DNA of 64,000 nt. Source: JACRAR01 sp041674385 (GTDB taxonomy: Bacteria; Pseudomonadota; Gammaproteobacteria; Burkholderiales; Rhodocyclaceae). Numbering within the stretch: the stretch's first letter is position 1; each line of letters starts with the position of its first letter. This document shows, piece after piece, positions 24,352 to 33,786 of this stretch. The notes under the pieces were generated by a model. It worked only from the letters and a program-made list of their open reading frames with translations. It searched no databases and was not told the origin of the DNA. The stretch covers positions 1 to 64,000 of the forward strand of contig JBAYVU010000010.1 of NCBI GenBank assembly GCA_041674385.1, in the 5' to 3' direction. Both the position numbers and the translations under genes were made by a program.

Positions 24352-24805
24352 CGCTTTGCCAGTTCATGAACAAGGAATGGACCGCTAAGGGGTCGGCTCC
24401 GCGCATAAGCTGCTCGCGGAAGCCGGGATCGGAGAACATTTGAGCCAGTTCGGACAGAATCTGCAAATGACGTTCAGTGGCCGCTTCAGGCACCAACAGC
24501 ACAAAGGCCAGGGAGACGGGCTTGCCGTCGGGGGCGTCGAACTGCACTGGGGTTGCCAGCCGCAGAAAGCCGCCAACAGCTTCTTTGAGGCCATTGATGC
24601 GTCCATGAGGAATAGCAATGCCTTGGCCCAATCCGGTCGAGCCCAGTTTCTCGCGGGCGAAGAGGGCATCATATACCGCACTGCGGGCGATGCCTTGCTG
24701 ATTTTCAAACAACAACCCGGCTTGCTCGAAAACACGCTTCTTGCTGCTTGCTTCGAGATCGAGGAGGATGTTTGCCGGGGACAGAAGTTTTGCTATCAGG
24801 TTCAT
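24320..24805 (-). CDS. ptsN: PTS IIA-like nitrogen regulatory protein (EIIA-Ntr)
   Basis: A 161-residue EIIA-Ntr with phosphoacceptor His67 in GQGIAIPHGRI. I use the ATG at 24805 (MNLIAKLLSPANILLDLEAS), which matches the family start, and discard the longer frame. It receives phosphate from the nitrogen PTS and regulates potassium uptake, nitrogen and envelope functions. It lies 79 nt after hpf, a gap holding a TATACT box that could start a ptsN-hprK transcript, and overlaps hprK by 32 nt. Confidence 0.95.
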   Translation of the reverse strand: MNLIAKLLSPANILLDLEASSKKRVFEQAGLLFENQQGIARSAVYDALFAREKLGSTGLGQGIAIPHGRINGLKEAVGGFLRLATPVQFDAPDGKPVSLAFVLLVPEAATERHLQILSELAQMFSDPGFREQLMRGADPLAVHSLFMNWQSDAPSYRRAAV

Positions 24806-24884
24806 CGGTAACGAGAAAGGAAAAATTCCTTCGCCGATCAGGGAACAGTATACCGTGAAAGGCAGGAAGGGGTTTCTGTCCGCA

Positions 24885-25205
24885 CTACTCTGCCGGTTGG
24901 CGTTTATGCCCTTCATGGGCATGGTTCGAGTTCTTCTCCTTGTACTTCACCACCTGGCGATCGAGTTTGTCGGCCAGGGTATCGATGGCGGCATATAAAT
25001 CGGCTTCGATGCTGTCGGCGTGGATATCCTTGCCTTTGACGTGCAACGTGACTTCTGCCTTCTGATTGAGCTTATCTACGGACAAGATGACATGGGCGCT
25101 GGTGACATTGTCGAAGTGACGGATCACTCGGTCGAGCTTGGCTTTGACATAGTCGTGGATGGCCGGAGTGACTTCTATATGGTGACCGGTGATGTTGAGA
25201 TTCAT
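24885..25205 (-). CDS. hpf: Ribosome hibernation-promoting factor
   Basis: A 106-residue short-form HPF/YfiA protein with the family pattern MNLNITGHHIEVTPAIHDYV, KLDRVIRHF, VTLHVKGKDIHADSIEADLYAAIDTLADKLDRQV and a His/Lys-rich tail. It binds the small ribosomal subunit and promotes 100S dimers or inactive 70S in stationary phase. The ATG at 25205 has AAGGAG 6 nt upstream. Position between rpoN and ptsN is the standard proteobacterial order. Confidence 0.95.
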   Translation of the reverse strand: MNLNITGHHIEVTPAIHDYVKAKLDRVIRHFDNVTSAHVILSVDKLNQKAEVTLHVKGKDIHADSIEADLYAAIDTLADKLDRQVVKYKEKNSNHAHEGHKRQPAE

Positions 25206-25234
25206 GATGGCTCCTTGTTGGGGGTGCTGCGGTA

Positions 25235-26704
25235 TCAAAAGGTCTTGCGTAAATTGACCGGCGGAATGTTCAGGCCCTCGCGGTACTTGGCAATGGTCCG
25301 CCGCGCCACGACAATGCCCTGCTGGCCGAGGATTTCAGCGATGCTGGCGTCGGAGAGCGGCTTATGGCCATCTTCCGCACTCACGAGTTGTTTGATGAGC
25401 GCCCGGATCGCAGTGGATGATGCCGCGCCGCCGGCCTCAGTGGCGACATGGCTGCCAAAAAAATATTTAAGTTCGAAAATGCCGCGCGGACTCGCCATGA
25501 ACTTCTGCGTAGTGACGCGCGATATGGTCGATTCGTGCAGGCCGAGGGTTTCGGCGATCTCGCGCAGGGTCAGTGGCCGCATCGCCACTTCGCCATGCTC
25601 GAAGAATTGCCGCTGGCGGTCGACGATTGCCTGCGACACGCGCAGGATGGTATCGAAGCGTTGCTGTACGTTCTTGATCAGCCACTTGGCTTCCTGCAAC
25701 TGGCTGGTGAGTCCGGCACCGTTACTGCCTGCCCCCCCCCCGCTGCCGCGACTGCGTTGCAGGATGTCGGCATATAGCCGGTTGATGCGCAGGCGTGGCA
25801 TGGCGTCCTGATTCAGACTGACGGTCCAGCCGCTGCGCAGCTTGCGCACCACCACGTCGGGGACGATGTATCGCGTATCGTTCGGCGCATATTGGGCGCC
25901 GGGGCGCGGATTGAGCGAGCATATCAAGGCATGCGCGTTGCGCAGCGCATCATCGTCGCAGTGCAGCACTTTTTTCAGCTTGGTGAAGTCATGCGCGGCC
26001 AGCAAAGCCAAGTGCTGACGCACCAGCAGCAGCGCCAGATCGCGGTTCGGCGAAACCGCCTGGGTTTCCAGTTGCAAGGCCAGACATTCCTGCGGGCTTC
26101 GCGCAGCGATGCCGGCAGGATCGAAATTCTGCAAATGGCACAAAGCGATCCGCAATTCCTCCAGCAGTTCCTCGCGGTCGACCTCCTGATTTTCTTCAGC
26201 CAGTACGTCGAGTAATTCTTCCAGATCTTGCGCCAGATAGCCGTCATCATCGAGTGCCTCAATGAGGAAGTTGACCATGCTTCTGTCCCGGTCCGAGAGC
26301 TGGGTAAATCCGAGTTGCGCATTCAGATGGTCACGCAACGAAGTGTTCGCCGCCTGGATCTCGGCGAAATCGGACTCGTCGCCATCGTTGCTGTCGCGCG
26401 GGCCATGATTGCTTGGCGCATCGCCACTCCAGTTGGAATCGGTGGGAATGCTGTAATCTTCGTCGTAGCTCGGCGTCGGCGGTTCGTCGGCAACCGACTC
26501 GGTTGAGGGCAATGCATCGCTGCTCGCGATGAAAGACGCACCATCGCTGGGTTCTTCGCGTTCGAGCATGGGGTTGTCTTGCAGGAACTGCTCGATTTCC
26601 TGGTTGAGTTCAAGCGTGGATAGCTGCAACAACCGGATCGACTGCTGCAATTGCGGCGTCAGCGCAAGGTGCTGGGAAAGTTTGAGTTGGAGCGTCTGTT
26701 TCAT
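25235..26704 (-). CDS. rpoN: RNA polymerase sigma-54 factor
   Basis: A 489-residue sigma-54. Region I is the Gln/Leu-rich N-terminus (MKQTLQLKLSQHLALTPQLQQSI). An acidic region II spans about 50-120. The core-binding and helix-turn-helix domains follow, and the RpoN box ARRTIAKYRE lies at 467-476. It needs enhancer-binding AAA+ activators and often controls nitrogen genes and type IV pili. Around residue 321 the linker RGSGGGAGSNGAG is encoded by an unbroken run of ten G. It lies 24 nt after lptB on the same strand. Confidence 0.97.
   Translation of the reverse strand: MKQTLQLKLSQHLALTPQLQQSIRLLQLSTLELNQEIEQFLQDNPMLEREEPSDGASFIASSDALPSTESVADEPPTPSYDEDYSIPTDSNWSGDAPSNHGPRDSNDGDESDFAEIQAANTSLRDHLNAQLGFTQLSDRDRSMVNFLIEALDDDGYLAQDLEELLDVLAEENQEVDREELLEELRIALCHLQNFDPAGIAARSPQECLALQLETQAVSPNRDLALLLVRQHLALLAAHDFTKLKKVLHCDDDALRNAHALICSLNPRPGAQYAPNDTRYIVPDVVVRKLRSGWTVSLNQDAMPRLRINRLYADILQRSRGSGGGAGSNGAGLTSQLQEAKWLIKNVQQRFDTILRVSQAIVDRQRQFFEHGEVAMRPLTLREIAETLGLHESTISRVTTQKFMASPRGIFELKYFFGSHVATEAGGAASSTAIRALIKQLVSAEDGHKPLSDASIAEILGQQGIVVARRTIAKYREGLNIPPVNLRKTF
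25732..25741. repeat. Homopolymer tract C10 (G10 in rpoN mRNA)
   Basis: Ten consecutive C on the + strand, read as ten G in rpoN codons near residue 321, within a Gly/Ser linker. Runs this long are slippage-prone; a gain or loss of one base would truncate RpoN before its DNA-binding domain. It may also be a sequencing-error hot spot. Confidence 0.85.
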
Positions 26705-26728
26705 GATCCGGTCTGGTTTCCGACGAAT

Positions 26729-27499
26729 CTACATGCGGAAATTTTCGCCAAGATAGACCTTGCGGACGCTTTCATTATAGACAATTTCATCTGGCCTGCC
26801 GGAAGCCAGTACTTCGCCGGCGTTGATGATGGTAGCACGATCGCAGATGCCCAGCGTTTCGCGGACGTTGTGGTCGGTGATGAGCACGCCGATGCCGCGT
26901 TCCTTGAGGAAACCGATGATTTTCTGGATATCGATCACGGCGATTGGATCTACGCCGGCGAACGGCTCATCCAGCAGGATGAAGCGCGGGGTGGTCGCCA
27001 GGGCGCGGGCGATTTCGACACGGCGCCGTTCGCCGCCGGAAAGCGAGATGGCGGAATTGTCGCGCAGGTGCGTGATGTGCAACTCCTGCAACAGGGCATC
27101 CAGGCGGTCTTCGATTTCTTCCGGCGACAATTTCTGTAGTTCAAGGACCGCACGGATGTTATCCGCGACTGTCAGTTTGCGGAACACCGAATTTTCCTGC
27201 GGCAGGTAGGAAAGCCCGAGCCGCGCACGGCGGTGGATCGGCATGTGGGTGAGATTGGCGCTGGCGGTGCCGTGATCGAGGTGAATGTCGCCGCCGTCGG
27301 CGGCAACCAGGCCAACGATCATGTAAAAGCAAGTCGTCTTGCCGGCGCCGTTGGGGCCCAGCAAACCGATGACCTCGCCGCTGCCGACGTCGAAGGAGAC
27401 ATTCTTGACCACGTTGCGGGTTTTGTATCTCTTGCTGAGACCGCTGACTACAAGCCGGCTGGCAGAGCCATTCAGCTTGGCTGTTTGAGGTTCATTCAT
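26729..27499 (-). CDS. lptB: LPS export ABC transporter ATP-binding protein
   Basis: A 256-residue ABC ATPase with Walker A GPNGAGKT (48-55), LptB-type THMPIHRRARLGLSYLPQENSVFRKLTV, the signature LSGGERRR, Walker B FILLDEPFAGVDP and switch His in ITDHNVRETL. It energises LPS extraction by LptFG at the inner membrane. Unlike the common lptC-lptA-lptB-rpoN order, the upstream neighbour is recX, whose end overlaps the lptB start by 8 nt; lptC and lptA must lie elsewhere. Confidence 0.95.
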   Translation of the reverse strand: MNEPQTAKLNGSASRLVVSGLSKRYKTRNVVKNVSFDVGSGEVIGLLGPNGAGKTTCFYMIVGLVAADGGDIHLDHGTASANLTHMPIHRRARLGLSYLPQENSVFRKLTVADNIRAVLELQKLSPEEIEDRLDALLQELHITHLRDNSAISLSGGERRRVEIARALATTPRFILLDEPFAGVDPIAVIDIQKIIGFLKERGIGVLITDHNVRETLGICDRATIINAGEVLASGRPDEIVYNESVRKVYLGENFRM

Positions 27500-27961
27500 C
27501 GTCTGGCGCTGCGATCAGTTTGCGGATAATCTCGGTCGAAAAACCGTGGCTTTGCAGGTAGCGTGCTTGGCGGGCCGTTTCGCGTCGATCGGGCATGCCG
27601 CCTGAATTGCTGCCGAATTTGCGGCGCCACAGTTCACGGGCGCGTTGCAATTCGTCGGCGATTCCCTCCTGGGCCAGGCTGGCTTGAATCAGTTCGCCAT
27701 CGATGCCCTTGGCAAGTAACGTATGCCTGAGCTTGGCGGCGCCGAAGCGCGCCGCATGTGCGCGCACATAGGCTGCCGCCGTCCGCGCATCGGAGAGCAG
27801 TCCGGCTTGTTCGAGTTGATCGAGCACGGCGTTGATTTCCTCCAAAGTACCCAGGGCGGCAAGCTTCTGGGTGAGTTCGCTACGGCTGTGTTCTCGCCTG
27901 GCCAGAAGCTTGACTGCCCGCCCCCGCAGCGAAGGCTGCGGGCTGCCTGGCAGGGTTTTCA

Positions 27962-27962
<1 letters not shown>
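27492..27962 (-). CDS. recX: RecX, regulatory protein of RecA
   Basis: A 156-residue helical RecX with three-helix repeats: AVKLLARREHSRSELTQKL, VLDQLEQAGLLSDARTAAAYVRAHA, and ARQARYLQSHGFSTEIIRKLI. It limits RecA filament growth. The start codon touches the recA stop at 27962, and its end overlaps the lptB start by 8 nt, so recA, recX and lptB are likely translated from one message. Confidence 0.92.
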
Positions 27963-28984
<1,022 letters not shown>

Positions 28985-29012
28985 GCTTGTTCCTTTACGA
29001 AGTCGGTGAGAA

Positions 29013-29516
29013 TTATGGCACAGTTATTGCGCCCTTCAGCAGGGACAGGAGACCTTGCAACGAGGCGATGACAGCCTGCCGCCGGATGCTCTCGCGATTG
29101 CCGGAAAAACAACGCGTTTCGCTGATGACGGCCCCTTTGTCCCTGCACCAGGCGAAGCATACGGTACCCACTGGCTTACCAGGTGAGCCACCCTCGGGGC
29201 CGGCGATACCGGTAATGGCGAGGGCAACCTGGGCATGGGAATGGGCCAGGGCGCCCAATGCCATCTCGCGGGCCGTCTCTTCGCTGACGGCACCATGACT
29301 GGCCAATGTCGCCTCCCGGACCCCAAGCATTTCCTGCTTGGCGGCGTTGGAATAGGTGACAAAACCGCGATCGAACCACCCCGAACTGCCCGCCGTGGCT
29401 GTAATCAATTCCGATGCCCAACCGCCAGTGCATGATTCGGCGCAAGCAAGCACCAACTTCTGGTTTGTCAAAGCGGTTCCGACGCTGATCGACAAGGCAT
29501 TCAGTTCGGTATCCAT
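29013..29516 (-). CDS. pncC: Nicotinamide-nucleotide amidohydrolase (CinA C-terminal type)
   Basis: A 167-residue stand-alone CinA C-terminal domain. It shows ACAESCTGGWASELITATAG with the catalytic Ser/Thr region, FVTYSNAAKQEMLGV and ALAITGIAGPEGGSPGKPVGTV. It converts NMN to nicotinate mononucleotide plus ammonia for NAD recycling. It follows pgpA with a 1-nt gap and precedes recA by 28 nt, the common pgpA-pncC-recA arrangement. Confidence 0.93.
   Translation of the reverse strand: MDTELNALSISVGTALTNQKLVLACAESCTGGWASELITATAGSSGWFDRGFVTYSNAAKQEMLGVREATLASHGAVSEETAREMALGALAHSHAQVALAITGIAGPEGGSPGKPVGTVCFAWCRDKGAVISETRCFSGNRESIRRQAVIASLQGLLSLLKGAITVP
29016..29030 (+). promoter_or_regulatory. 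Sigma-54 -24/-12 consensus match, antisense to the end of pncC
   Basis: TGGCAC-N5-TTGC on the + strand matches the sigma-54 consensus, with the GG and GC dinucleotides separated by 10 nt. It points into the 3' end of pncC in antisense direction and lies within its last codons, so it may be chance. No + strand gene follows. Confidence 0.2.
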
Positions 29517-29517
29517 C

Positions 29518-30021
29518 TCAGGCGAACACGACTTTGATGACTGCCAGGCTTAACAGGCTGTAGCCGGCGGCCACGACGTCGTCCATCATGACGCCTAAGC
29601 CGTTCTTGACCTGGCTGTCGAACCAGTTGGCAGGCGGCGGCTTGAGAATGTCGAAGCAACGGAACAGCAGGAAGGCGGCCAGTTGCCATAGCATGCCGGT
29701 CGGGGCAAGGAACAGTACCAGCCAGAACGCCACGATCTCGTCCCAGACGATGGCACCATGATCGACCACCCCAAGGTCGCGGCCAGTGCGGTCGCAGGCC
29801 AGCACGCCGTAGGCGAAGGCGGCCAGCAGGAAAATGGCGAAGTGGATATCGTTGCTGCCGAATGCCGGTCTGATCAATGGATAGAGCGCCCAGGCGAACA
29901 GTGTTCCGGCGGTGCCTGGGGCGACCGGCGACAGACCGCTACCCATGCCGCAGGCGATGAAGTGCGCGGGATGGCCGAACAGAAAATTCCAGCGTGGCGG
30001 CGCGGTGGGTCGGTCTTTCAT
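29518..30021 (-). CDS. pgpA: Phosphatidylglycerophosphatase A
   Basis: A 167-residue integral membrane phosphatase that forms phosphatidylglycerol from its phosphate. Family marks are FGSGLSPVAPGTAGTLFA near residues 27-44 (here GSGLSPVAPGTAGTL), VWDEIVAFWLVL and FRCFDILKPPPANWFD. It has four hydrophobic segments. It lies 13 nt after thiL and 1 nt before pncC. Confidence 0.94.
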   Translation of the reverse strand: MKDRPTAPPRWNFLFGHPAHFIACGMGSGLSPVAPGTAGTLFAWALYPLIRPAFGSNDIHFAIFLLAAFAYGVLACDRTGRDLGVVDHGAIVWDEIVAFWLVLFLAPTGMLWQLAAFLLFRCFDILKPPPANWFDSQVKNGLGVMMDDVVAAGYSLLSLAVIKVVFA

Positions 30022-30034
30022 GCGGCTCTATACT

Positions 30035-31030
30035 TCACGCAAAGTGATCGAAACCGCTGCGGGGCGGAGACCAGACGTTTCGATCGGCGTCCAACACGGT
30101 GATTTCGGGTGCGTTTCCTGCCGTGATCGTACCGACGCAGGCCAGCGGAAGATCCAGGCTGGCTGCCAGTGCCGCGACTTCATCATGGTCATCGGGCGGC
30201 GCAGTAAACACCAGTTCGTAGTCATCGCCGCCAGCCAGCAGGCAGTCCCTTGCCAGGCTTGGGTTGGCGCAAGAGGCCAAGGCGGTTCTGGGCATCCGGG
30301 CGAGAGACAGGGTCGCCGCCACGCCCGATCGTTCGAGGATGTGTCCCAGGTCGGCGAGCAGTCCGTCGGAAATGTCGATCGCGGCGCTGGCCAGGTTGCG
30401 CAAGGCCAGGCCAAGCGCCAGCCGCGGCTGTGGGCGATGCAATGCGGCGAGACAATCGGTCAGCGCCGGTTCATCCAGTTTGCAGCGTTCCTGCAGATGC
30501 GCCAGACCCAGTGCGGCGCGGCCTGGGGCACCGGAAAGCCATATCTCGTCGCCAGGGCGGGCGCCGGAACGAAGCAACGCCTGATCGGCAGGGACTTCGC
30601 CGAAAATGGTGACGCAAAAATTCATGGGGCCACGGGTGGTGTCGCCGCCGATGACATCCACCTCGAATGCCGCTGCGCAGGCAAAGAAACCTTGTGCAAA
30701 AGCGGCAATCCAGCGCTCGTCGGCGTCTGGCAGTGCCACCGCCAATAACGCCCAACGAGGTTGCGCACCCATCGCGGCCATGTCGGAAATATTCACTGCC
30801 AGGCATTTCCAACCGATATCTGCCGGGTCGGTGTCGGGCAGAAAATGCGTTCCGGCTACCAGCATATCGGTGGAAACCACCAGGGTCATGCCCGGCGTCG
30901 GATTGACCAGGGCGCCGTCGTCGCCCACGCCGAGCAAGCTGTGCGGCGTCGGTCGGGTGAAGTAACGGGCGATTAGATCGAACTCTGAGGGCACTTCGTC
31001 ACCGTCAATAATAGGGCCCAGCGCCGCCAC
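30035..31030 (-). CDS. thiL: Thiamine-monophosphate kinase
   Basis: A 331-residue ATP-dependent kinase making thiamine diphosphate, the active cofactor. Motifs are LLGVGDDGALV, STDMLVAGTHF, AVNISDMAAMGA and VIGGDTTRGP (Mg/ATP sites), and AIDISDGLLADLGHI and AGGDDYELVFTAP in the second half. It sits between nusB and pgpA, as in many proteobacteria. The 33-nt gap to nusB holds no visible terminator. Confidence 0.95.
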   Translation of the reverse strand: MAALGPIIDGDEVPSEFDLIARYFTRPTPHSLLGVGDDGALVNPTPGMTLVVSTDMLVAGTHFLPDTDPADIGWKCLAVNISDMAAMGAQPRWALLAVALPDADERWIAAFAQGFFACAAAFEVDVIGGDTTRGPMNFCVTIFGEVPADQALLRSGARPGDEIWLSGAPGRAALGLAHLQERCKLDEPALTDCLAALHRPQPRLALGLALRNLASAAIDISDGLLADLGHILERSGVAATLSLARMPRTALASCANPSLARDCLLAGGDDYELVFTAPPDDHDEVAALAASLDLPLACVGTITAGNAPEITVLDADRNVWSPPRSGFDHFA

Positions 31031-31063
31031 GGTTTTTCCCGCGTTCCGTGAGAATTACCTGAC

Positions 31064-31492
31064 TTACCTGACGCCAGTTTCTTCGGAGCGGAGGGGGGCA
31101 ACCAATTTATCGAGTACGCCATTGACGAATTTATGGCCGTCCGTCCCGCCGTAGTTCTTGGCCAATTCGATGGCCTCGTTGAGAACGACGCGGTAGGGCG
31201 TCTCGGAAAAATGGCTGAATTCGCATGCTGCAAGCAGCAGGATACTCCGCTCGATCGGCGAAATTTCTGCCCAGGGGCGATCGATGTATGGTTTGAGCGA
31301 TGCCTGCAAAGCGGCGGCATTGTCCAGGGTGTGGCTCAGGAGCGCCTGGTAGAACACATTGTCCGCCTTGTCGAAACCCGACACGCCGGCTGCCTGAGCC
31401 TCTATGGCCGCCATATCCTGCCCCCCGACCTGCCATTGATAGAGGCCTTGCAGGACGAACTCGCGGGCGCGTCGGCGCGCGGACTTGCTCAT
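31064..31492 (-). CDS. nusB: Transcription antitermination factor NusB
   Basis: A 142-residue all-helical NusB (KSARRRAREFVLQGLYQWQ at the N-terminus, RSILLLAACEF, RVVLNEAIELAKNYGGTDGHKFVNGVLDKL). With NusE/S10 it binds boxA RNA and supports rRNA antitermination. It overlaps ribH by 4 nt (ATGA), the usual ribH-nusB pair. Confidence 0.96.
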   Translation of the reverse strand: MSKSARRRAREFVLQGLYQWQVGGQDMAAIEAQAAGVSGFDKADNVFYQALLSHTLDNAAALQASLKPYIDRPWAEISPIERSILLLAACEFSHFSETPYRVVLNEAIELAKNYGGTDGHKFVNGVLDKLVAPLRSEETGVR

Positions 31493-31965
31493 TTGGCTTT
31501 GACCGATTTCAACAGATTGGCCATCTCGATGGCCGCCTGCGCGGCTTCTGCGCCTTTCAGCGACATGCGCGCCGTTGCCTGGTCGTCATCCTCGGTGGTG
31601 AGAACGGCATTGGCGATCGGAATGCCGGTATTGAGCTGGACATCGGTGATGCCGCGCGCCGATTCATTGGCGACGATTTCGAAATGATAGGTCTCGCCGC
31701 GAATTACGCAGCCGATGGCGACCAGCGCATCGAACTTGCCGCTCTGCGCCATGGTTTGCAGAGCCAATGGAATCTCCAGCGCGCCGGGCACGCTGGCAAT
31801 CGCCATATCGGCCGGGGCGACGCCGAGACGCTTCAATTCGGCGGCGCAGGCGGACAGCAAGCCCTCGCCGACATCCGGGTTGAAGCGGCTCACGACAATG
31901 CCGACGCGCAGGCCATGACCGGCGAGCTTGGGTTCGAGTTCCAGGATATCGTTGAAGCGTGCCAT
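31489..31965 (-). CDS. ribH: 6,7-dimethyl-8-ribityllumazine synthase
   Basis: A 158-residue lumazine synthase, the penultimate riboflavin step. Visible motifs are VSRFNPDVGEGLLSACAAEL, SVPGALEIPLALQTMA, AIGCVIRGETYHFEIVANESARGI with the catalytic His, and TGIPIANAVLTTEDDDQA. It lies 8 nt after ribBX and overlaps nusB by 4 nt. Confidence 0.96.
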   Translation of the reverse strand: MARFNDILELEPKLAGHGLRVGIVVSRFNPDVGEGLLSACAAELKRLGVAPADMAIASVPGALEIPLALQTMAQSGKFDALVAIGCVIRGETYHFEIVANESARGITDVQLNTGIPIANAVLTTEDDDQATARMSLKGAEAAQAAIEMANLLKSVKAK

Positions 31966-31973
31966 GGTGTTCC

Positions 31974-33080
31974 TCAGTTTTTTGTGCCGTCAGGCGACAG
32001 GTAGCCGCAGATTTCCAGCCCGAAGCCGGTCATGCTGGGCATCTTGCGCCGAGTGGCCAGCAGGCGCATCTTGCCGACGCCCAGGTTTCTCAGGATTTGC
32101 GCGCCTATGCCATACAGGCGCGGGTCCCACTTGGCGCCGGGCCGCGAAGAAGGGGGCTCGTCGTTGAATGCGGCGAGCAAGTCCATTCCGCTTTCGGCGC
32201 GCCGCAGCATGACGATCACCCCGCTGCCGGCAGCGGCGATGGTTTGCATCGCCTGGTCGACGCTGAATGTATGACGCTGGCTTTGACAGTCGAGAAAATC
32301 GAGTATCGAAATAGGTTCATGCACCCGCACCAGCGTCTCATTTTCAGCGCAGATATCGCCCAGGCTCAAGGCGAGGTGGACTTCGCCGGAAGTCTTGTCC
32401 TCAAACGCGGAGAGGCGAAAGTGGCCATGATGGCAGTCTATCTCCTTCCTGGCCACACACTCGATCAGGGTTTCGTTCTCGCTACGGTAGTGGATCAGAT
32501 CTCTAATGGTGCCGATCTTGAGGTTATGCTGGGCGGCGAACTCCAGGAGGTCGGGCAGGCGCGCCATGGTGCCGTCCTCTTTGAGGATTTCGCAGATCAC
32601 TGCGGCCGGTTCCCATCCGCCGAGCTGGGCCAGGTCGCAGCCGGCTTCGGTATGCCCGGCGCGTACCAGCACGCCGCCGTTTTGCGCCATCAAGGGGAAA
32701 ATATGGCCGGGTTGGACGAGATCGGTGGGCTTGGCGTGCTTTGCCGTGGCGGCTTTCACGGTGCGCGAGCGATCTTGGGCCGAGATGCCGGTGGTGACGC
32801 CCTCGGCCGCTTCGATCGAAAGCGTGAAGGCGGTGCCATGCGGACTGCGGTTGTCGCGCACCATCAGCGGCAGGTTCAACTGGTGGCAACGCGTCTCGGT
32901 GAGCGTCAGGCAGATCAGGCCGCGGCCGAATCTGGCCATGAAATTGATTGCCTCAGGCGTGACATGTTCTGCGGCAATGACAAGATCGCCCTCGTTCTCG
33001 CGGTCTTCCTCGTCGACGAGTATGACCATTTTGCCGCTACGGATGTCGGCGATGATGTCTTCGATCGGGCTGACGCTCAT
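31974..33080 (-). CDS. ribB: 3,4-dihydroxy-2-butanone-4-phosphate synthase with degenerate GTP cyclohydrolase II domain (RibBX type)
   Basis: A 368-residue protein started at the ATG at 33080. Residues 1-205 are a complete RibB: VDEEDRENEGDLVIAAE, CLTLTETRC, TTGISAQDRS and GHTEAGCDLAQLGGWEPAAVICEI. The rest resembles RibA but has lost its zinc and catalytic signature: where active enzymes have VRVHSECLTGD...RCDCG, this has LVRVHEPISILDFLDCQ. It therefore supplies dihydroxybutanone phosphate but very probably not GTP cyclohydrolase II activity. A separate RibA must exist. It follows ribE by 74 nt. Confidence 0.92.
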   Translation of the reverse strand: MSVSPIEDIIADIRSGKMVILVDEEDRENEGDLVIAAEHVTPEAINFMARFGRGLICLTLTETRCHQLNLPLMVRDNRSPHGTAFTLSIEAAEGVTTGISAQDRSRTVKAATAKHAKPTDLVQPGHIFPLMAQNGGVLVRAGHTEAGCDLAQLGGWEPAAVICEILKEDGTMARLPDLLEFAAQHNLKIGTIRDLIHYRSENETLIECVARKEIDCHHGHFRLSAFEDKTSGEVHLALSLGDICAENETLVRVHEPISILDFLDCQSQRHTFSVDQAMQTIAAAGSGVIVMLRRAESGMDLLAAFNDEPPSSRPGAKWDPRLYGIGAQILRNLGVGKMRLLATRRKMPSMTGFGLEICGYLSPDGTKN

Positions 33081-33154
33081 GGGAGATATTTGTCCTGGGA
33101 AATTGTCATTGGAATCGGCTCGTCCGGTGCCGCGACAGCGGCGCGGCGAAAAGG

Positions 33155-33751
33155 TTAAACGGCGTCCTCGCCTGCCAGCATGCGCTCGACGTAGCGCGCG
33201 ATCAGGTCGACTTCGAGGTTGACGCGACTGCCGGGTTTGAGGCGCTTCATGGTGGTGACTGCCACGGTGTGCGGGATCAGGTTGATCGAGAATTCCGCTC
33301 CCTCGACCGCGTTGGTGGTCAGGCTCACGCCATCGACGCAAATCGAGCCCTTGCGCGCAATGTACTTGGCAAGCGACTGCGGAGCGCGGATCACCAGTTC
33401 GTACGATTCGCCGATCGGCTCGAACTTGATCACCGCGCCGACGCCATCGACATGCCCCGAAACCAGATGGCCGCCAAGCCGGTCGGACAAGCGCAGCGCC
33501 TTTTCCAGGTTGAGTTCTCCGGGCGCGTCCAGTCCGACGGTACAGTCCAGCGTTTCGCGCGAGACATCGACGCTGAAGCAATTGTCTTCGCATGCGATGA
33601 CCGTGAGGCAGACGCCGCTACAGGCGATGGAATCGCCCAGCGCGATGTCGCCGAGATCCAGCGAGCCGGCATCGACGAGGAGGGTGACGCCCTTTTCGCG
33701 GGGGGTAATGCGGATTATCTTGCCGGTAGCGGCGATGATGCCAGAGAACAT
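33155..33751 (-). CDS. ribE: Riboflavin synthase alpha subunit
   Basis: A 198-residue enzyme with two tandem lumazine-binding domains (MFSGIIAATGKI at the start, GHVDGVGAVIKFEPIG opening the second). It dismutates two lumazines to riboflavin and precursor. I start at the ATG at 33751, the family start, not five codons earlier. ribD, often first in this operon, is absent; the upstream gene is dsbD, 35 nt away. Confidence 0.95.
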   Translation of the reverse strand: MFSGIIAATGKIIRITPREKGVTLLVDAGSLDLGDIALGDSIACSGVCLTVIACEDNCFSVDVSRETLDCTVGLDAPGELNLEKALRLSDRLGGHLVSGHVDGVGAVIKFEPIGESYELVIRAPQSLAKYIARKGSICVDGVSLTTNAVEGAEFSINLIPHTVAVTTMKRLKPGSRVNLEVDLIARYVERMLAGEDAV

Positions 33752-33786
33752 GGTAGTTTCAGCCACAAAACCGCTATTGTAGGCGA

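Noticed and set aside
28985..29080. LexA (SOS) box before recA
   Set aside because: CTGT at the end of pncC is not followed by ACAG at the right distance; no canonical site was found in the short gap.
33081..33154. FMN riboswitch ahead of the ribBX gene
   Set aside because: The gap is only 74 nt, too short for the element, and its conserved helices are not visible.
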